Assembly (NCBI GenBank): GCA_946498265.1
Contig: CAMMNR010000044.1
Location: 1 to 11,726, forward strand
DNA length: 11,726 nt
Direction: 5' to 3'
Origin: an uncultured Clostridium sp.
GTDB taxonomy: Bacteria; Bacillota; Clostridia; TANB77; CAG-508
Positions 1 to 6,596 of this stretch are shown in pieces (the stretch's first letter is position 1; every line of letters begins with the position of its first letter). The notes beneath the pieces were generated by a model. That model made no database searches. It was given only the letters and a program-made list of their open reading frames with translations, and was not told the origin of the DNA. The position numbers and the translations under genes are program-made.

Positions 1-53
1 GGCAAAAATAGGGAAAAATAGCCCCGTCCCCAAAATCCCTATCTAGCCGTCCC
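1..53. repeat. Fragment of REP-like palindromic repeat, possible terminator for htpX
   Basis: This GC-richer stretch sits right after the stop codon of the leftward protease gene. ATAGGGA (8-14) pairs with TCCCTAT (36-42) around a 21-base loop. Read leftward, the stem is followed by TTTTT, so it could end the protease transcript. The 12-mer CGTCCCCAAAAT (25-36) also occurs at 3065-3076 and, inverted, at 2889-2900 in the inverted-repeat element upstream of the exonuclease gene, so these look like one repeat family. The repeat may continue beyond the window. Confidence 0.55.
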
Positions 54-947
54 TTATTTAAGGTTTCTTAAAGCTTCAATTCTATCCTCAGTACTTGGAT
101 GAGTTGACCAAATGTTGGTAGAACGTTTTTTACCATTCTTTTTAAAAGGATTAACAATATACATGTTAGCAGTAGCTTTGTTAGCAGTCTTTAATTCATT
201 AGTATCAGATTCTAATTTTTCTAAAGCAGATATAAGTCCATCTGGGTTACGAGTAAATTGAACAGCTGTAGCATCTGCTAAAAATTCTCTCTTTCTAGAA
301 AGTGCTAATTGCATTAAAGAACCAAATATAGGCGAAAGAATTAAGAATACTAATCCAATAAGCATTAAAATTCCATTTCCTCTACTGTCACTGTCATTAT
401 CTTTAGTACCACCAAAGAATAGAACTCTAGTGAACAAATCAGATAGCATAACAATAAATCCTACCATTACAGAAACTACGCAACTAAGTCGAATATCATA
501 ATTTTTAATATGACTTAATTCATGAGCAATAACACCTTCTAATTCGTAATAATCTAATTTATCTAACAAACCAGTAGTAACGCATATAACAGCATTTTCT
601 GGATTTCTCCCTGTTGCAAAAGCATTAGGTTGAGGGTCGTCAACTACATATAGTCTTGGTTTGCTAGTTAGACCAGAAGTAACCATCAAAGCATCTAATA
701 TATTTACAATTTTTAAATCTTCTTCTTTGGTAGCCGGTCTAGCTTTATTTACAGATAAAACTATTTTATCACTGTAATAATATGAACCCCAAGCAGTAGC
801 AATAGAAAAGATGAGAGCTATTACAATAGAAAAGGTACCTAATTCTAATGCGTTACATATAAAATAAACAATTAATGTTATTACAATTATAAAAATTCCA
901 ATGATAACTCCTGATTCTAATTTATTTTTTTTAATATTTTGATACAT
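54..947 (-). CDS. htpX: M48-family membrane zinc metalloprotease (HtpX-like)
   Basis: Membrane-embedded zinc endopeptidase of family M48. HtpX members degrade misfolded membrane proteins with the active site on the cytoplasmic side. Numbering from the longer reading beginning at 965, the zinc-binding HELSH motif is at residues 148-152 and the third ligand is the Glu of REFLAD (about 227). Hydrophobic segments lie near 17-38, 43-60, 161-182 and 198-220, and the family-typical HPSTEDRI stands close to the C-terminus. An in-frame ATG exists at 965, but I prefer the ATG at 947 (297 residues, beginning MYQNIKKNK). AAAGGA stands nine bases upstream of it, the protein then begins like other HtpX proteins, and the predicted transcript start near 967 leaves no room for a ribosome binding site before 965. 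The gene follows lemA on the same strand, a common pairing. The family is clear; orthology to E. coli HtpX is an inference. Confidence 0.9.
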   Translation of the reverse strand: MYQNIKKNKLESGVIIGIFIIVITLIVYFICNALELGTFSIVIALIFSIATAWGSYYYSDKIVLSVNKARPATKEEDLKIVNILDALMVTSGLTSKPRLYVVDDPQPNAFATGRNPENAVICVTTGLLDKLDYYELEGVIAHELSHIKNYDIRLSCVVSVMVGFIVMLSDLFTRVLFFGGTKDNDSDSRGNGILMLIGLVFLILSPIFGSLMQLALSRKREFLADATAVQFTRNPDGLISALEKLESDTNELKTANKATANMYIVNPFKKNGKKRSTNIWSTHPSTEDRIEALRNLK

Positions 948-973
948 TTTATTCAGTCCTTTCATAATAATTC

Positions 974-1003
974 ATAATATAAATTACTATATAATAAAAA
1001 CAA
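974..1003 (-). promoter_or_regulatory. Probable promoter for htpX, overlapping the lemA terminator
   Basis: On the minus strand TTGTTT (1003-998) is followed after 18 bases by TATTAT (979-974). This predicts a transcript start near 967, 20 bases before the preferred ATG at 947. The -35 hexamer lies at the foot and T-run of the lemA terminator hairpin. The match is moderate and, in such AT-rich DNA, chance is possible. Confidence 0.4.
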
Positions 1004-1040
1004 GATTATTAATTAAAATAAAATTTTAATTAATAATCTT
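996..1040 (-). terminator. Intrinsic terminator after lemA
   Basis: AAGATTATTAATTAAAAT (1002-1019) and its exact reverse complement at 1023-1040 form an 18-bp stem with a three-base loop. Read leftward it is followed by G and TTTTT (1000-996). It begins 16 bases after the lemA stop codon. The stem is almost pure A/T, so it may leak and let some lemA transcripts continue into htpX. Confidence 0.65.
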
Positions 1041-1055
1041 TGAGTTTTATTTTAA

Positions 1056-1616
1056 TTAAACATTTTTTCCAAAATCAACTTTCACATTTTTTCTAGCAGT
1101 ATCACTTTCAGTTTCAAATAAATCGCGAGGTTTAAATTTAAACATACTAGCTATAATGTTTGATGGAACAACTTGTAATTTAGTATTATACATAGTTACA
1201 GTATCATTATAGAATTGTCTAGCGTAAGAAATTTTATTTTCTGTATTTCTTAATTCTTCAGATAATTCAGAAAAATTTTGGTTAGCTTTTAAATCTGGAT
1301 AGTTTTCAGAAATAGCCATAATTGTTTTTAAAGTTTCAGATAATTGATTATCAAGTGCGGCCTTTTCAGAAACACTACTAGAATTAGCCCAAGAACTTCT
1401 TAAACTTGCAATTTTTTCAAAAGTTGCTGACTCATGCTCCATATAACCTTTTACAGTTTCAACAAAATTTGGGATTAAATCAAATCTTCTTTGTAATTGA
1501 ACATCAATTTGACTCCAAGCATTATCAACTTTTATTCTTGCATTAACTAAACTGTTATAAAGTCCAATAACTACAATTATTAGTAAAATTATTATTCCTA
1601 ATATAATCCAAACCAT
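1056..1616 (-). CDS. lemA: LemA family protein
   Basis: Single-pass membrane protein of the LemA family, 186 residues, the usual length. Residues 3-20 are a strongly hydrophobic N-terminal anchor. The rest is a long helical region carrying the family signature WSQIDVQLQRRFDLIPN (34-50), then VKGYMEHE (56-62), YPDLKANQNF (106-115), and the NxIxxARxxYND and VVPSNIIA segments nearer the C-terminus. The biochemical role is not established; family members are repeatedly found beside M48 proteases, as here, and a joint membrane role is an inference. The start is well supported: AAGGAGG (1629-1623) lies six bases before the ATG, and the ATG directly precedes the membrane anchor. Confidence 0.95.
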   Translation of the reverse strand: MVWIILGIIILLIIVVIGLYNSLVNARIKVDNAWSQIDVQLQRRFDLIPNFVETVKGYMEHESATFEKIASLRSSWANSSSVSEKAALDNQLSETLKTIMAISENYPDLKANQNFSELSEELRNTENKISYARQFYNDTVTMYNTKLQVVPSNIIASMFKFKPRDLFETESDTARKNVKVDFGKNV

Positions 1617-1649
1617 AAAAATCCTCCTTAATATATTATATACAAATAA

Positions 1650-1678
1650 ATCATAACATATTAACCAAATTTATACAA
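1650..1678 (-). promoter_or_regulatory. Promoter for lemA
   Basis: On the minus strand TTGTAT (1678-1673), a 17-base spacer and TATGAT (1655-1650). The -10 is preceded by TGT, giving an extended -10 (TGn). The predicted start near 1644-1643 leaves a leader of about 27 bases containing the lemA ribosome binding site. Confidence 0.55.
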
Positions 1679-1743
1679 TAAAAATGTGAAAAAATTGTGA
1701 ATAATGTGTAATAATTTAAAAATCAGCGAATATAATAATAATG

Positions 1744-1806
1744 AGGTTATTATAAGTTTTGTTTTTATTATGAAATGATATTTTTATAATTAAAACTTAT
1801 AATCCT
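1744..1806. repeat. Long inverted repeat in the divergent lemA / G5-3D spacer
   Basis: ATTATAAGTTTT (1749-1760) is exactly complementary to AAAACTTATAAT (1792-1803). After a two-base bulge, AGG (1744-1746) can pair with CCT (1804-1806). Part of the 31-base interior can extend the stem (TTATTAT with ATAATTAAAA). It lies upstream of both diverging genes, 35 bases before the -35 of the rightward promoter. It could be a shared regulatory site, a terminator for upstream-directed transcription, or a small element remnant. Function unknown. Confidence 0.5.
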
Positions 1807-1840
1807 GAAACACTGATTGTAAGAGGAAAAAGGCCAAAAT

Positions 1841-1869
1841 TTGACAAAATATGAAATATATAGTATAAT
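1841..1869 (+). promoter_or_regulatory. Consensus sigma-A promoter for the G5/3D gene
   Basis: Perfect TTGACA (1841-1846), a 17-base spacer and perfect TATAAT (1864-1869). The predicted start is near 1876, giving a leader of about 27 bases that holds AAGGAGG at 1884-1890. Confidence 0.85.
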
Positions 1870-1902
1870 ATTTGTGTTGCCAAAAGGAGGTAATAAATTT
1901 CT

Positions 1903-2841
1903 ATGAAAAATGAAGAAAAAGCTTCAATTTCTATAATGAAAATAATTTGCATAAGCATAATATTAATTTTAATATCAGGTATAGGAGTTCTAGCAGTAAA
2001 TACAAAACTTAATGATGTAAAAATAACATTGCAAAATGGATATGAAATGACAGTATTAACATCAAAAAGTACAGTTTCTGAAATTTTAGAAGAAAATAAC
2101 ATTGTTTTAGAAGAAAATCAAAAAACAATACCAAATTTAGACAGCGAAATTACAGAAGGTCAAGACATAAAAATAACAGACAAGTCATATAATGAAGTTC
2201 AAATTGCTAAAATATCAGAAGAAGGAGCACAAACAACATTAGATCAATTATTAGAAAATTATGCTCCAATAACTGAAAAAATAGTAGTAGAACAAGTTAC
2301 AATACCATTTGAAACAATAACAAAAAATTCTACTACAACAGGAAACACAACAAATAAAATATTACAAGAAGGAAAAGATGGCTTAAAAGAAGTAACATAT
2401 AAAATAAAATATCAAAATGATGTAGAAATTGAAAAAACAGTAATATCTGAAAAGGTTATAACAGAACCAGTAAATAAAATAGTTCAAGTAAGTAAGGTAA
2501 CAACAAGAAGTTCAACCTTACCAAGAACAACTACAGCATCTGCAACAACAGCTTCAACAGGGGGTGCAGTATATAAAATAACAGCATATTGTCCTTGTAG
2601 CAAATGTTGTGGTAAAACAACAGGAAGAACAGCATCAGGAACTAGAGCAACAGCAGGAAGAACTGTTGCAGCATCAGCACAATTTGCATTTGGAACAAAA
2701 TTAAATATAGGTGGTCATATCTATACTGTAGAAGATAGAGGTGGCGCAATAAATGGCAACAAAATAGATATATTTGTAAACTCTCATGCTGAAGCATTAC
2801 AATGGGGAGTTAGATATTTACCAGTAAGTGTAGTAAATTAA
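1903..2841 (+). CDS. Cell-wall protein with DUF348, G5 and 3D domains
   Basis: A 312-residue membrane-anchored or exported wall protein. Residues 12-32 form an N-terminal hydrophobic segment with no clear cleavage site. Residues ~36-92 resemble the DUF348 (ubiquitin-like) module, ~122-198 a G5 domain (begins EKIVVEQVTIPFET), 199-221 is a Ser/Thr/Ala-rich linker, and ~224-311 is a 3D domain with VEDRGGAINGNKIDIF. 3D domains share the fold of the MltA lytic transglycosylase catalytic core, so peptidoglycan cleavage or remodelling is likely, as for YabE/Rpf-type Firmicute proteins. The usual AVDP segment, holding the first of the three name-giving aspartates, reads AASAQ here. Two of the three remain (D278, D289). 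A four-Cys cluster (AYCPCSKCCG, 229-237) suggests a variant subfamily that may form disulfides or bind metal. The start is fixed by AAGGAGG 12 bases upstream. Confidence 0.88.
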   Translation: MKNEEKASISIMKIICISIILILISGIGVLAVNTKLNDVKITLQNGYEMTVLTSKSTVSEILEENNIVLEENQKTIPNLDSEITEGQDIKITDKSYNEVQIAKISEEGAQTTLDQLLENYAPITEKIVVEQVTIPFETITKNSTTTGNTTNKILQEGKDGLKEVTYKIKYQNDVEIEKTVISEKVITEPVNKIVQVSKVTTRSSTLPRTTTASATTASTGGAVYKITAYCPCSKCCGKTTGRTASGTRATAGRTVAASAQFAFGTKLNIGGHIYTVEDRGGAINGNKIDIFVNSHAEALQWGVRYLPVSVVN

Positions 2842-2855
2842 AATGAATTAAATCG

Positions 2856-2885
2856 AGCAGTTTTCTATAAAAGAAGACTGCTTTT
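2856..2885 (+). terminator. Rho-independent terminator of the G5/3D gene
   Basis: AGCAGTTTTCT (2856-2866) pairs with AGAAGACTGCT (2872-2882) over 11 pairs, one of them G-T, with a five-base ATAAA loop. TTT follows. It lies 14 bases after the stop codon. Confidence 0.85.
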
Positions 2886-3083
2886 ACCATTTTGGGGACG
2901 CGTCCAAAAAGGGGAATCTTAAATTATAAGTAGATATTGATATTTGGTAAGATTTATAGTAAAATATATAGAAATCAAATGAAGTTAAAACAAATAAATA
3001 ATAAAAATTTTTAATTTCGGATGCGTCACAAAGATGCGGAAAACAAAAATTCCCTTTTTGGACGCGTCCCCAAAATGGTAAAA
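2882..3083. mobile_element. REP/MITE-like element with 35-36-bp terminal inverted repeats
   Basis: The left arm 2882-2917 and right arm 3049-3083 are inverted copies that differ by one base (four G's against three C's in one run). Each contains the perfect palindrome GGACGCGTCC (2896-2905 and 3060-3069). The arms are far more GC-rich than the surroundings. The interior is AT-rich, has no credible gene, and holds a decayed third motif, GGATGCGTCA (3019-3028). The boundaries are sharp: the left arm begins within the end of the upstream terminator and the right arm ends one base before the AAGGA of the next gene. No transposase is present, so it would depend on one elsewhere, for example an IS200/RAYT-type Y1 enzyme; that link is an inference. 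It could instead be two REP units bracketing a native promoter region. Confidence 0.65.
2937..2965 (+). promoter_or_regulatory. Promoter inside the inverted-repeat element, facing the exonuclease gene
   Basis: TTGATA (2937-2942), a 17-base spacer and TAAAAT (2960-2965): one mismatch from consensus in each hexamer. The predicted start near 2972 gives a ~127-base leader that includes the right repeat arm. No other good promoter was seen between the upstream terminator and the exonuclease gene. Confidence 0.5.
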
Positions 3084-3098
3084 AAGGAATGAGTAAAA

Positions 3099-3854
3099 TT
3101 GAAGTTAATATCATGGAATGTAAATGGAATAAGAGCATGTGTAAATAAAGGATTTGAGGACTTTTTTAAAAAGATAGATGCAGATATATTTTGTATTCAA
3201 GAAACAAAATGTCAACCTGGACAAATTGATTTAGAATTTGATGGATATAAAAGTTATTGGAATAGTGCAGAAAAAAAGGGTTACTCAGGAACAGCAATTT
3301 ACACTAAAATTGAACCAATAAACGTAAAATATGGCATAGGAATAGAAGAACATGACAAAGAAGGAAGAGTAATTACATTAGAATTTAAAGACTTTTACAT
3401 GGTAGATATATACACACCAAATTCAAAAAGAGAATTAGAAAGATTAGATTATAGACAAATTTGGGAAGATGAAATGCGAAAATATCTTTTAGAATTAAAT
3501 AAAAATAAGCCAGTTATAATGTGTGGAGATTTAAATGTTGCACATAAAGAAATAGATTTAAAAAATCCAAAAACAAATAGAAGGAATGCAGGATTTACAG
3601 ATGAAGAAAGAGGAAAAATGACTGAACTGCTAGAGGCAGGATTTACAGATACATTTAGATACCTATATCCTGATAAAGAAAATGAATATAGTTGGTGGTC
3701 ATATATGGGTAGAGCAAGAGAAAAAAATGTTGGATGGAGAATAGATTATTTTATAGTATCAAAAGATATTGAAAAGAAAATAAAAGAAGCAACAATCTAT
3801 TCAGAAATAATGGGTAGTGACCATTGTCCAGTAGGATTAGAAATAAATATATAA
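3099..3854 (+). CDS. xth: Exodeoxyribonuclease III / AP endonuclease
   Basis: Cytoplasmic base-excision-repair enzyme of the ExoIII/Ape1 family, which cuts 5' of abasic sites and removes 3' blocks. It has 251 residues, the family norm. The active-site set is complete: N7 in SWNVNGIR, E35 in IQETK, Y105 in DIYTPN, D144/N146 in GDLNVAH, D216 in WRIDYF and D241/H242 in GSDHCPV, with YSWWSY at 197-202. The start is TTG at 3099, giving the standard N-terminus MKLISWNVNG; AAGGA stands ten bases upstream and directly follows the inverted-repeat element. The gene is called xth or exoA in different genera. It may be co-transcribed with the next gene, since no terminator was seen between them. Confidence 0.95.
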   Translation: MKLISWNVNGIRACVNKGFEDFFKKIDADIFCIQETKCQPGQIDLEFDGYKSYWNSAEKKGYSGTAIYTKIEPINVKYGIGIEEHDKEGRVITLEFKDFYMVDIYTPNSKRELERLDYRQIWEDEMRKYLLELNKNKPVIMCGDLNVAHKEIDLKNPKTNRRNAGFTDEERGKMTELLEAGFTDTFRYLYPDKENEYSWWSYMGRAREKNVGWRIDYFIVSKDIEKKIKEATIYSEIMGSDHCPVGLEINI

Positions 3855-3982
3855 TAGATATTGAAAATTGGACGAAATCATATTTCAAAAATAAAGTGAT
3901 TATAGAATTTATAAAAGTATCAAGATATTTTAATTAAAAAATGAAATATCAATTGAATAAAAGAGGAGGGAGAAAATTTTAT

Positions 3983-5125
3983 ATGAATGAAATAAAAAAC
4001 CATTGGAAAAAATGGTTATACTGGTTTTTTTTAGGTGTAGCAATAATAATTGTATATAAAACATTGGACAATTTTGGCAACATAACAAATAGTATAGGGA
4101 CATTTTTGGGTATAATAAGCCCATTTTTAGTAGGAATTTTTATAGCATATTTACTATATGTACCGTGCAAAAAAATAGAAGATGCATTAAAAAAGGTAAA
4201 ATTAAAAATAATATCAAAAAATGCAAGAGGATTATCAATTTTATTGGTATATTTAATAGCATTATTATTAATTATCATATTAATAAATGTAATATTACCA
4301 GTAGTTTTTGAAAGTGTATCAGATCTCATAAATAATATACAAGGATATTATGATACGGCAATAAACAACTTTAATAATCTGCCAGAAGACTCTGTTTTAA
4401 AAAGTCAATTTGTAAAAGAAATGATAGATGAAGTAAAAAATATTAATATAAAACAATATATTACACCTGACAAAATATTTGATTATTTAATAAATGCAAT
4501 AAGTGCTGTAACTGGAATTTTTGAAATATTTGTAGCTTTAATAGTATCTATATACATATTAGCAGATAGAGCAAAATTAATTGGATTTTTGAAAAGATTA
4601 GCAAGTGCAATATTTAAGGAAGAAACATATAAAAATATAGACAAATATTTTAACAATTCAAATGAGATATTTTTTAAATTTATAGCAAGCCAATTTTTAG
4701 ATGCAGTAGTAGTTGGAATATTAGTTACAATAGCTATGTCACTAATGGGAATAAAACATGCACCATTATTAGGATTTTTTATAGGATTATTCAATATGAT
4801 ACCATATATTGGTGCAATTATAGCAGTTGTAATATCAGCATTAGTTACACTTATTACAGGAGGATTATCACAAGCTATATGGATGCTTGTAGTAGTTATA
4901 ATTTTACAACAAATTGATGCAAATATTATAAATCCAAGAATTGTTGGCCAATCACTTAAAATAAGTCCACTGTTGGTAATATTTGCAGTAACTGTTGGTG
5001 GAGCATATTTTGGAATATTGGGAATGTTTTTAGCTGTACCAATAATTGCAGTATTAAAAATTTTAGTTGAAGATTATATAAATTATAGATTGAAATTAAA
5101 AGAAATCAATAATAAAAATGTCTAA
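3983..5125 (+). CDS. AI-2E family transporter (YtvI/PerM-like membrane protein)
   Basis: Integral membrane protein of the AI-2E family (formerly UPF0118), 380 residues with about eight hydrophobic segments. The C-terminal half carries the typical family stretch: FNMIPYIGAIIAVVISA, then a QQIDANIINPRIVGQSLKIS segment, then GGAYFGILGMFLAVPIIAV. Members are variously proposed to export signals or ions; the substrate cannot be told from sequence. An ATG at 3941 would add 14 residues, but it has no ribosome binding site, whereas GGAGGG (3965-3970) lies 12 bases before the ATG at 3983 and the protein then starts as family members do. No convincing promoter was seen in the 128 bases after the exonuclease gene. 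Tandem palindromic terminators follow. Confidence 0.9.
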   Translation: MNEIKNHWKKWLYWFFLGVAIIIVYKTLDNFGNITNSIGTFLGIISPFLVGIFIAYLLYVPCKKIEDALKKVKLKIISKNARGLSILLVYLIALLLIIILINVILPVVFESVSDLINNIQGYYDTAINNFNNLPEDSVLKSQFVKEMIDEVKNINIKQYITPDKIFDYLINAISAVTGIFEIFVALIVSIYILADRAKLIGFLKRLASAIFKEETYKNIDKYFNNSNEIFFKFIASQFLDAVVVGILVTIAMSLMGIKHAPLLGFFIGLFNMIPYIGAIIAVVISALVTLITGGLSQAIWMLVVVIILQQIDANIINPRIVGQSLKISPLLVIFAVTVGGAYFGILGMFLAVPIIAVLKILVEDYINYRLKLKEINNKNV

Positions 5126-5138
5126 GAATTGAACAATA

Positions 5139-5202
5139 AATTTAAAAACGTGATAATATCACGTTTTTCTAATTTAAAAACGTGATATTATCACGTTTTT
5201 CT
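5139..5202. terminator. Two tandem palindromes: likely bidirectional terminators, possible operator
   Basis: Two 32-base units (5139-5170 and 5171-5202) are identical except for one base. Each holds a 25-base palindrome (5144-5168, 5176-5200): AAAAACGTGAT, a three-base centre, ATCACGTTTTT. The only difference is the centre base (A at 5156, T at 5188), so the two palindromes are exact reverse complements of each other. With A-runs on the left and T-runs on the right, each can end transcription from both sides. The first begins 18 bases after the AI-2E stop codon; the second ends one base before the -35 of the next gene. Confidence 0.75.
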
Positions 5203-5230
5203 TGACTAAAAATTATAGAAATGCTATAAT
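5202..5230 (+). promoter_or_regulatory. Strong sigma-A promoter for the AAA/DUF4143 gene
   Basis: TTGACT (5202-5207), a 17-base spacer and perfect TATAAT (5225-5230). The predicted start is 5237 or 5238, at or inside the ribosome binding site AGGTG (5237-5241), so the 5' leader would be only about 10 bases. Confidence 0.8.
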
Positions 5231-5247
5231 ATTATTAGGTGATAGAA

Positions 5248-6543
5248 ATGAAAAGAAAATTGTATAATAATTTATTAAAATGGAAAAAAGAAAATGTAAA
5301 AATGCCATATATGTTAATAGGTGCAAGACAAACTGGAAAAACATATATATTAGAAGAATTTTGTAAAAAAGAATTTGAGAATTATGTGTACATAAATTTG
5401 GATAGTATGGAAAGTATGAAAGAAGTTTTTGAAAAAACAATTATTCCAGAACAAATAATAACGAATATAGAAGCAATACTAAACATCGACATAGATATAG
5501 AAAAAACAATAATTTTTATAGATGAAATACAGGTTTCTGAAAAAGCTATAAGTGCATTGAAATATTTTTGCGAAAGTGAAAAAGAATATAAAATAGTTTG
5601 TGCAGGAAGTCTTTTAGGGGTTAAAATAAACAGATTTAAAAGTTCATTTCCTGTTGGAAAAGTATGGATAGAATATTTATATCCAATGGATTTTGAGGAA
5701 TTTTTAATGGCAATTAATGAAGAAAAATTATTAGAGATGATAGAACAATCATATAACACAATGGAACCTATGATAAACAATCTACATGAAAAAGCTTTGA
5801 AACTATATTATGATTATATTTGTATAGGTGGCATGCCAGTTGCAGTTTTAGATTATATTAAAAAAGAAAAAAATATATTAAAATTTAATGATGAAATAAT
5901 TGAAATGATAATAACATCATATATGGCAGATATGGCAAAATATACTGTTAATGTTGAAAGTATTAGAAATGCAAAAATATATAATTCAATACCAGCACAA
6001 TTAGGAAAAGAAAATAAAAAATTTAAATATTCATTAGTAGAAAAATCAGCAAGAGCAAGAGAATATGAAAGTTCGTTAAATTGGCTTATTTCAAGCAATA
6101 TGGTGATAAAATGCAATAGTGTCAAAACACCGAAATCACCATTAAAAGCATATGTTGATGATAATTTTAAAATATATTTAAGTGATATGGGACTTTTAAG
6201 AACTTTAGCAAAGATAAGTATAAATGAAATTATATTAAATAAAAATATATTATATAAAGGAGTATTGGCAGAAAATTATGTCGCAGAAATTTTGTATGCT
6301 AAAAATAGAGAAATATATTATTGGCAAATAAATAGTGGCATGTATGAAGTAGATTTTTTAATAAATATGGATGGTGATATTATACCAATAGAAGTTAAAG
6401 CTTCTGATAATACTACATCTAAAAGTTTAAATTATTATATAAATAGATATAAACCTAAATATAGTATAAGAGTTTCAACTAAAAATTTTGGGTTTAGTAA
6501 TAATATAAAATCAATACCATTATATGCAGTACATTTGATATAA
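5248..6543 (+). CDS. AAA-family ATPase with DUF4143 domain (AAA_14)
   Basis: Cytoplasmic ATPase of the AAA_14/DUF4143 type, 431 residues. Counting from the ATG at 5248: Walker A GARQTGKT at 25-32, Walker B TIIFIDEIQ with D92/E93, and a sensor-like AGSLLG near 119-124. The C-terminal half is the DUF4143 module, ending in a PD-(D/E)XK-nuclease-like pattern, EVDF (D369) followed by IEVKAS (E382, K384), with KGVLAEN before it. The family is widespread, often multicopy and poorly characterised; relation to archaeal-type STAND/AAA ATPases is known, the role is not. A GTG at 5239 could add three residues, but that GTG is part of the AGGTGAT ribosome binding site, so the ATG is preferred. The gene stands alone, with its own promoter, and has no obvious toxin, restriction or phage partner. 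Confidence 0.88.
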   Translation: MKRKLYNNLLKWKKENVKMPYMLIGARQTGKTYILEEFCKKEFENYVYINLDSMESMKEVFEKTIIPEQIITNIEAILNIDIDIEKTIIFIDEIQVSEKAISALKYFCESEKEYKIVCAGSLLGVKINRFKSSFPVGKVWIEYLYPMDFEEFLMAINEEKLLEMIEQSYNTMEPMINNLHEKALKLYYDYICIGGMPVAVLDYIKKEKNILKFNDEIIEMIITSYMADMAKYTVNVESIRNAKIYNSIPAQLGKENKKFKYSLVEKSARAREYESSLNWLISSNMVIKCNSVKTPKSPLKAYVDDNFKIYLSDMGLLRTLAKISINEIILNKNILYKGVLAENYVAEILYAKNREIYYWQINSGMYEVDFLINMDGDIIPIEVKASDNTTSKSLNYYINRYKPKYSIRVSTKNFGFSNNIKSIPLYAVHLI

Positions 6544-6561
6544 AAAAATTCCGCTAAAACC

Positions 6562-6590
6562 TTGACTTCCGTAAGAATTTAATATATAAT
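6562..6590 (+). promoter_or_regulatory. Sigma-A promoter of the rpoB operon
   Basis: TTGACT (6562-6567), a 17-base spacer and perfect TATAAT (6585-6590), 18 bases after the ATPase stop codon. The predicted start near 6597 leaves a ~210-base leader before rpoB. No terminator was seen between the ATPase gene and this promoter, so read-through may also contribute. Confidence 0.85.
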
Positions 6591-6596
6591 AATATG

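Noticed and set aside
1797..2102. 101-residue minus-strand frame over the 5' end of the G5/3D gene
   Set aside because: It lies antisense to a well-supported promoter and gene start and shows no family features.
2884..3138. 84-residue minus-strand frame over the inverted-repeat element
   Set aside because: It crosses both repeat arms and the start of xth, has no recognisable domain, and its composition follows the repeat.
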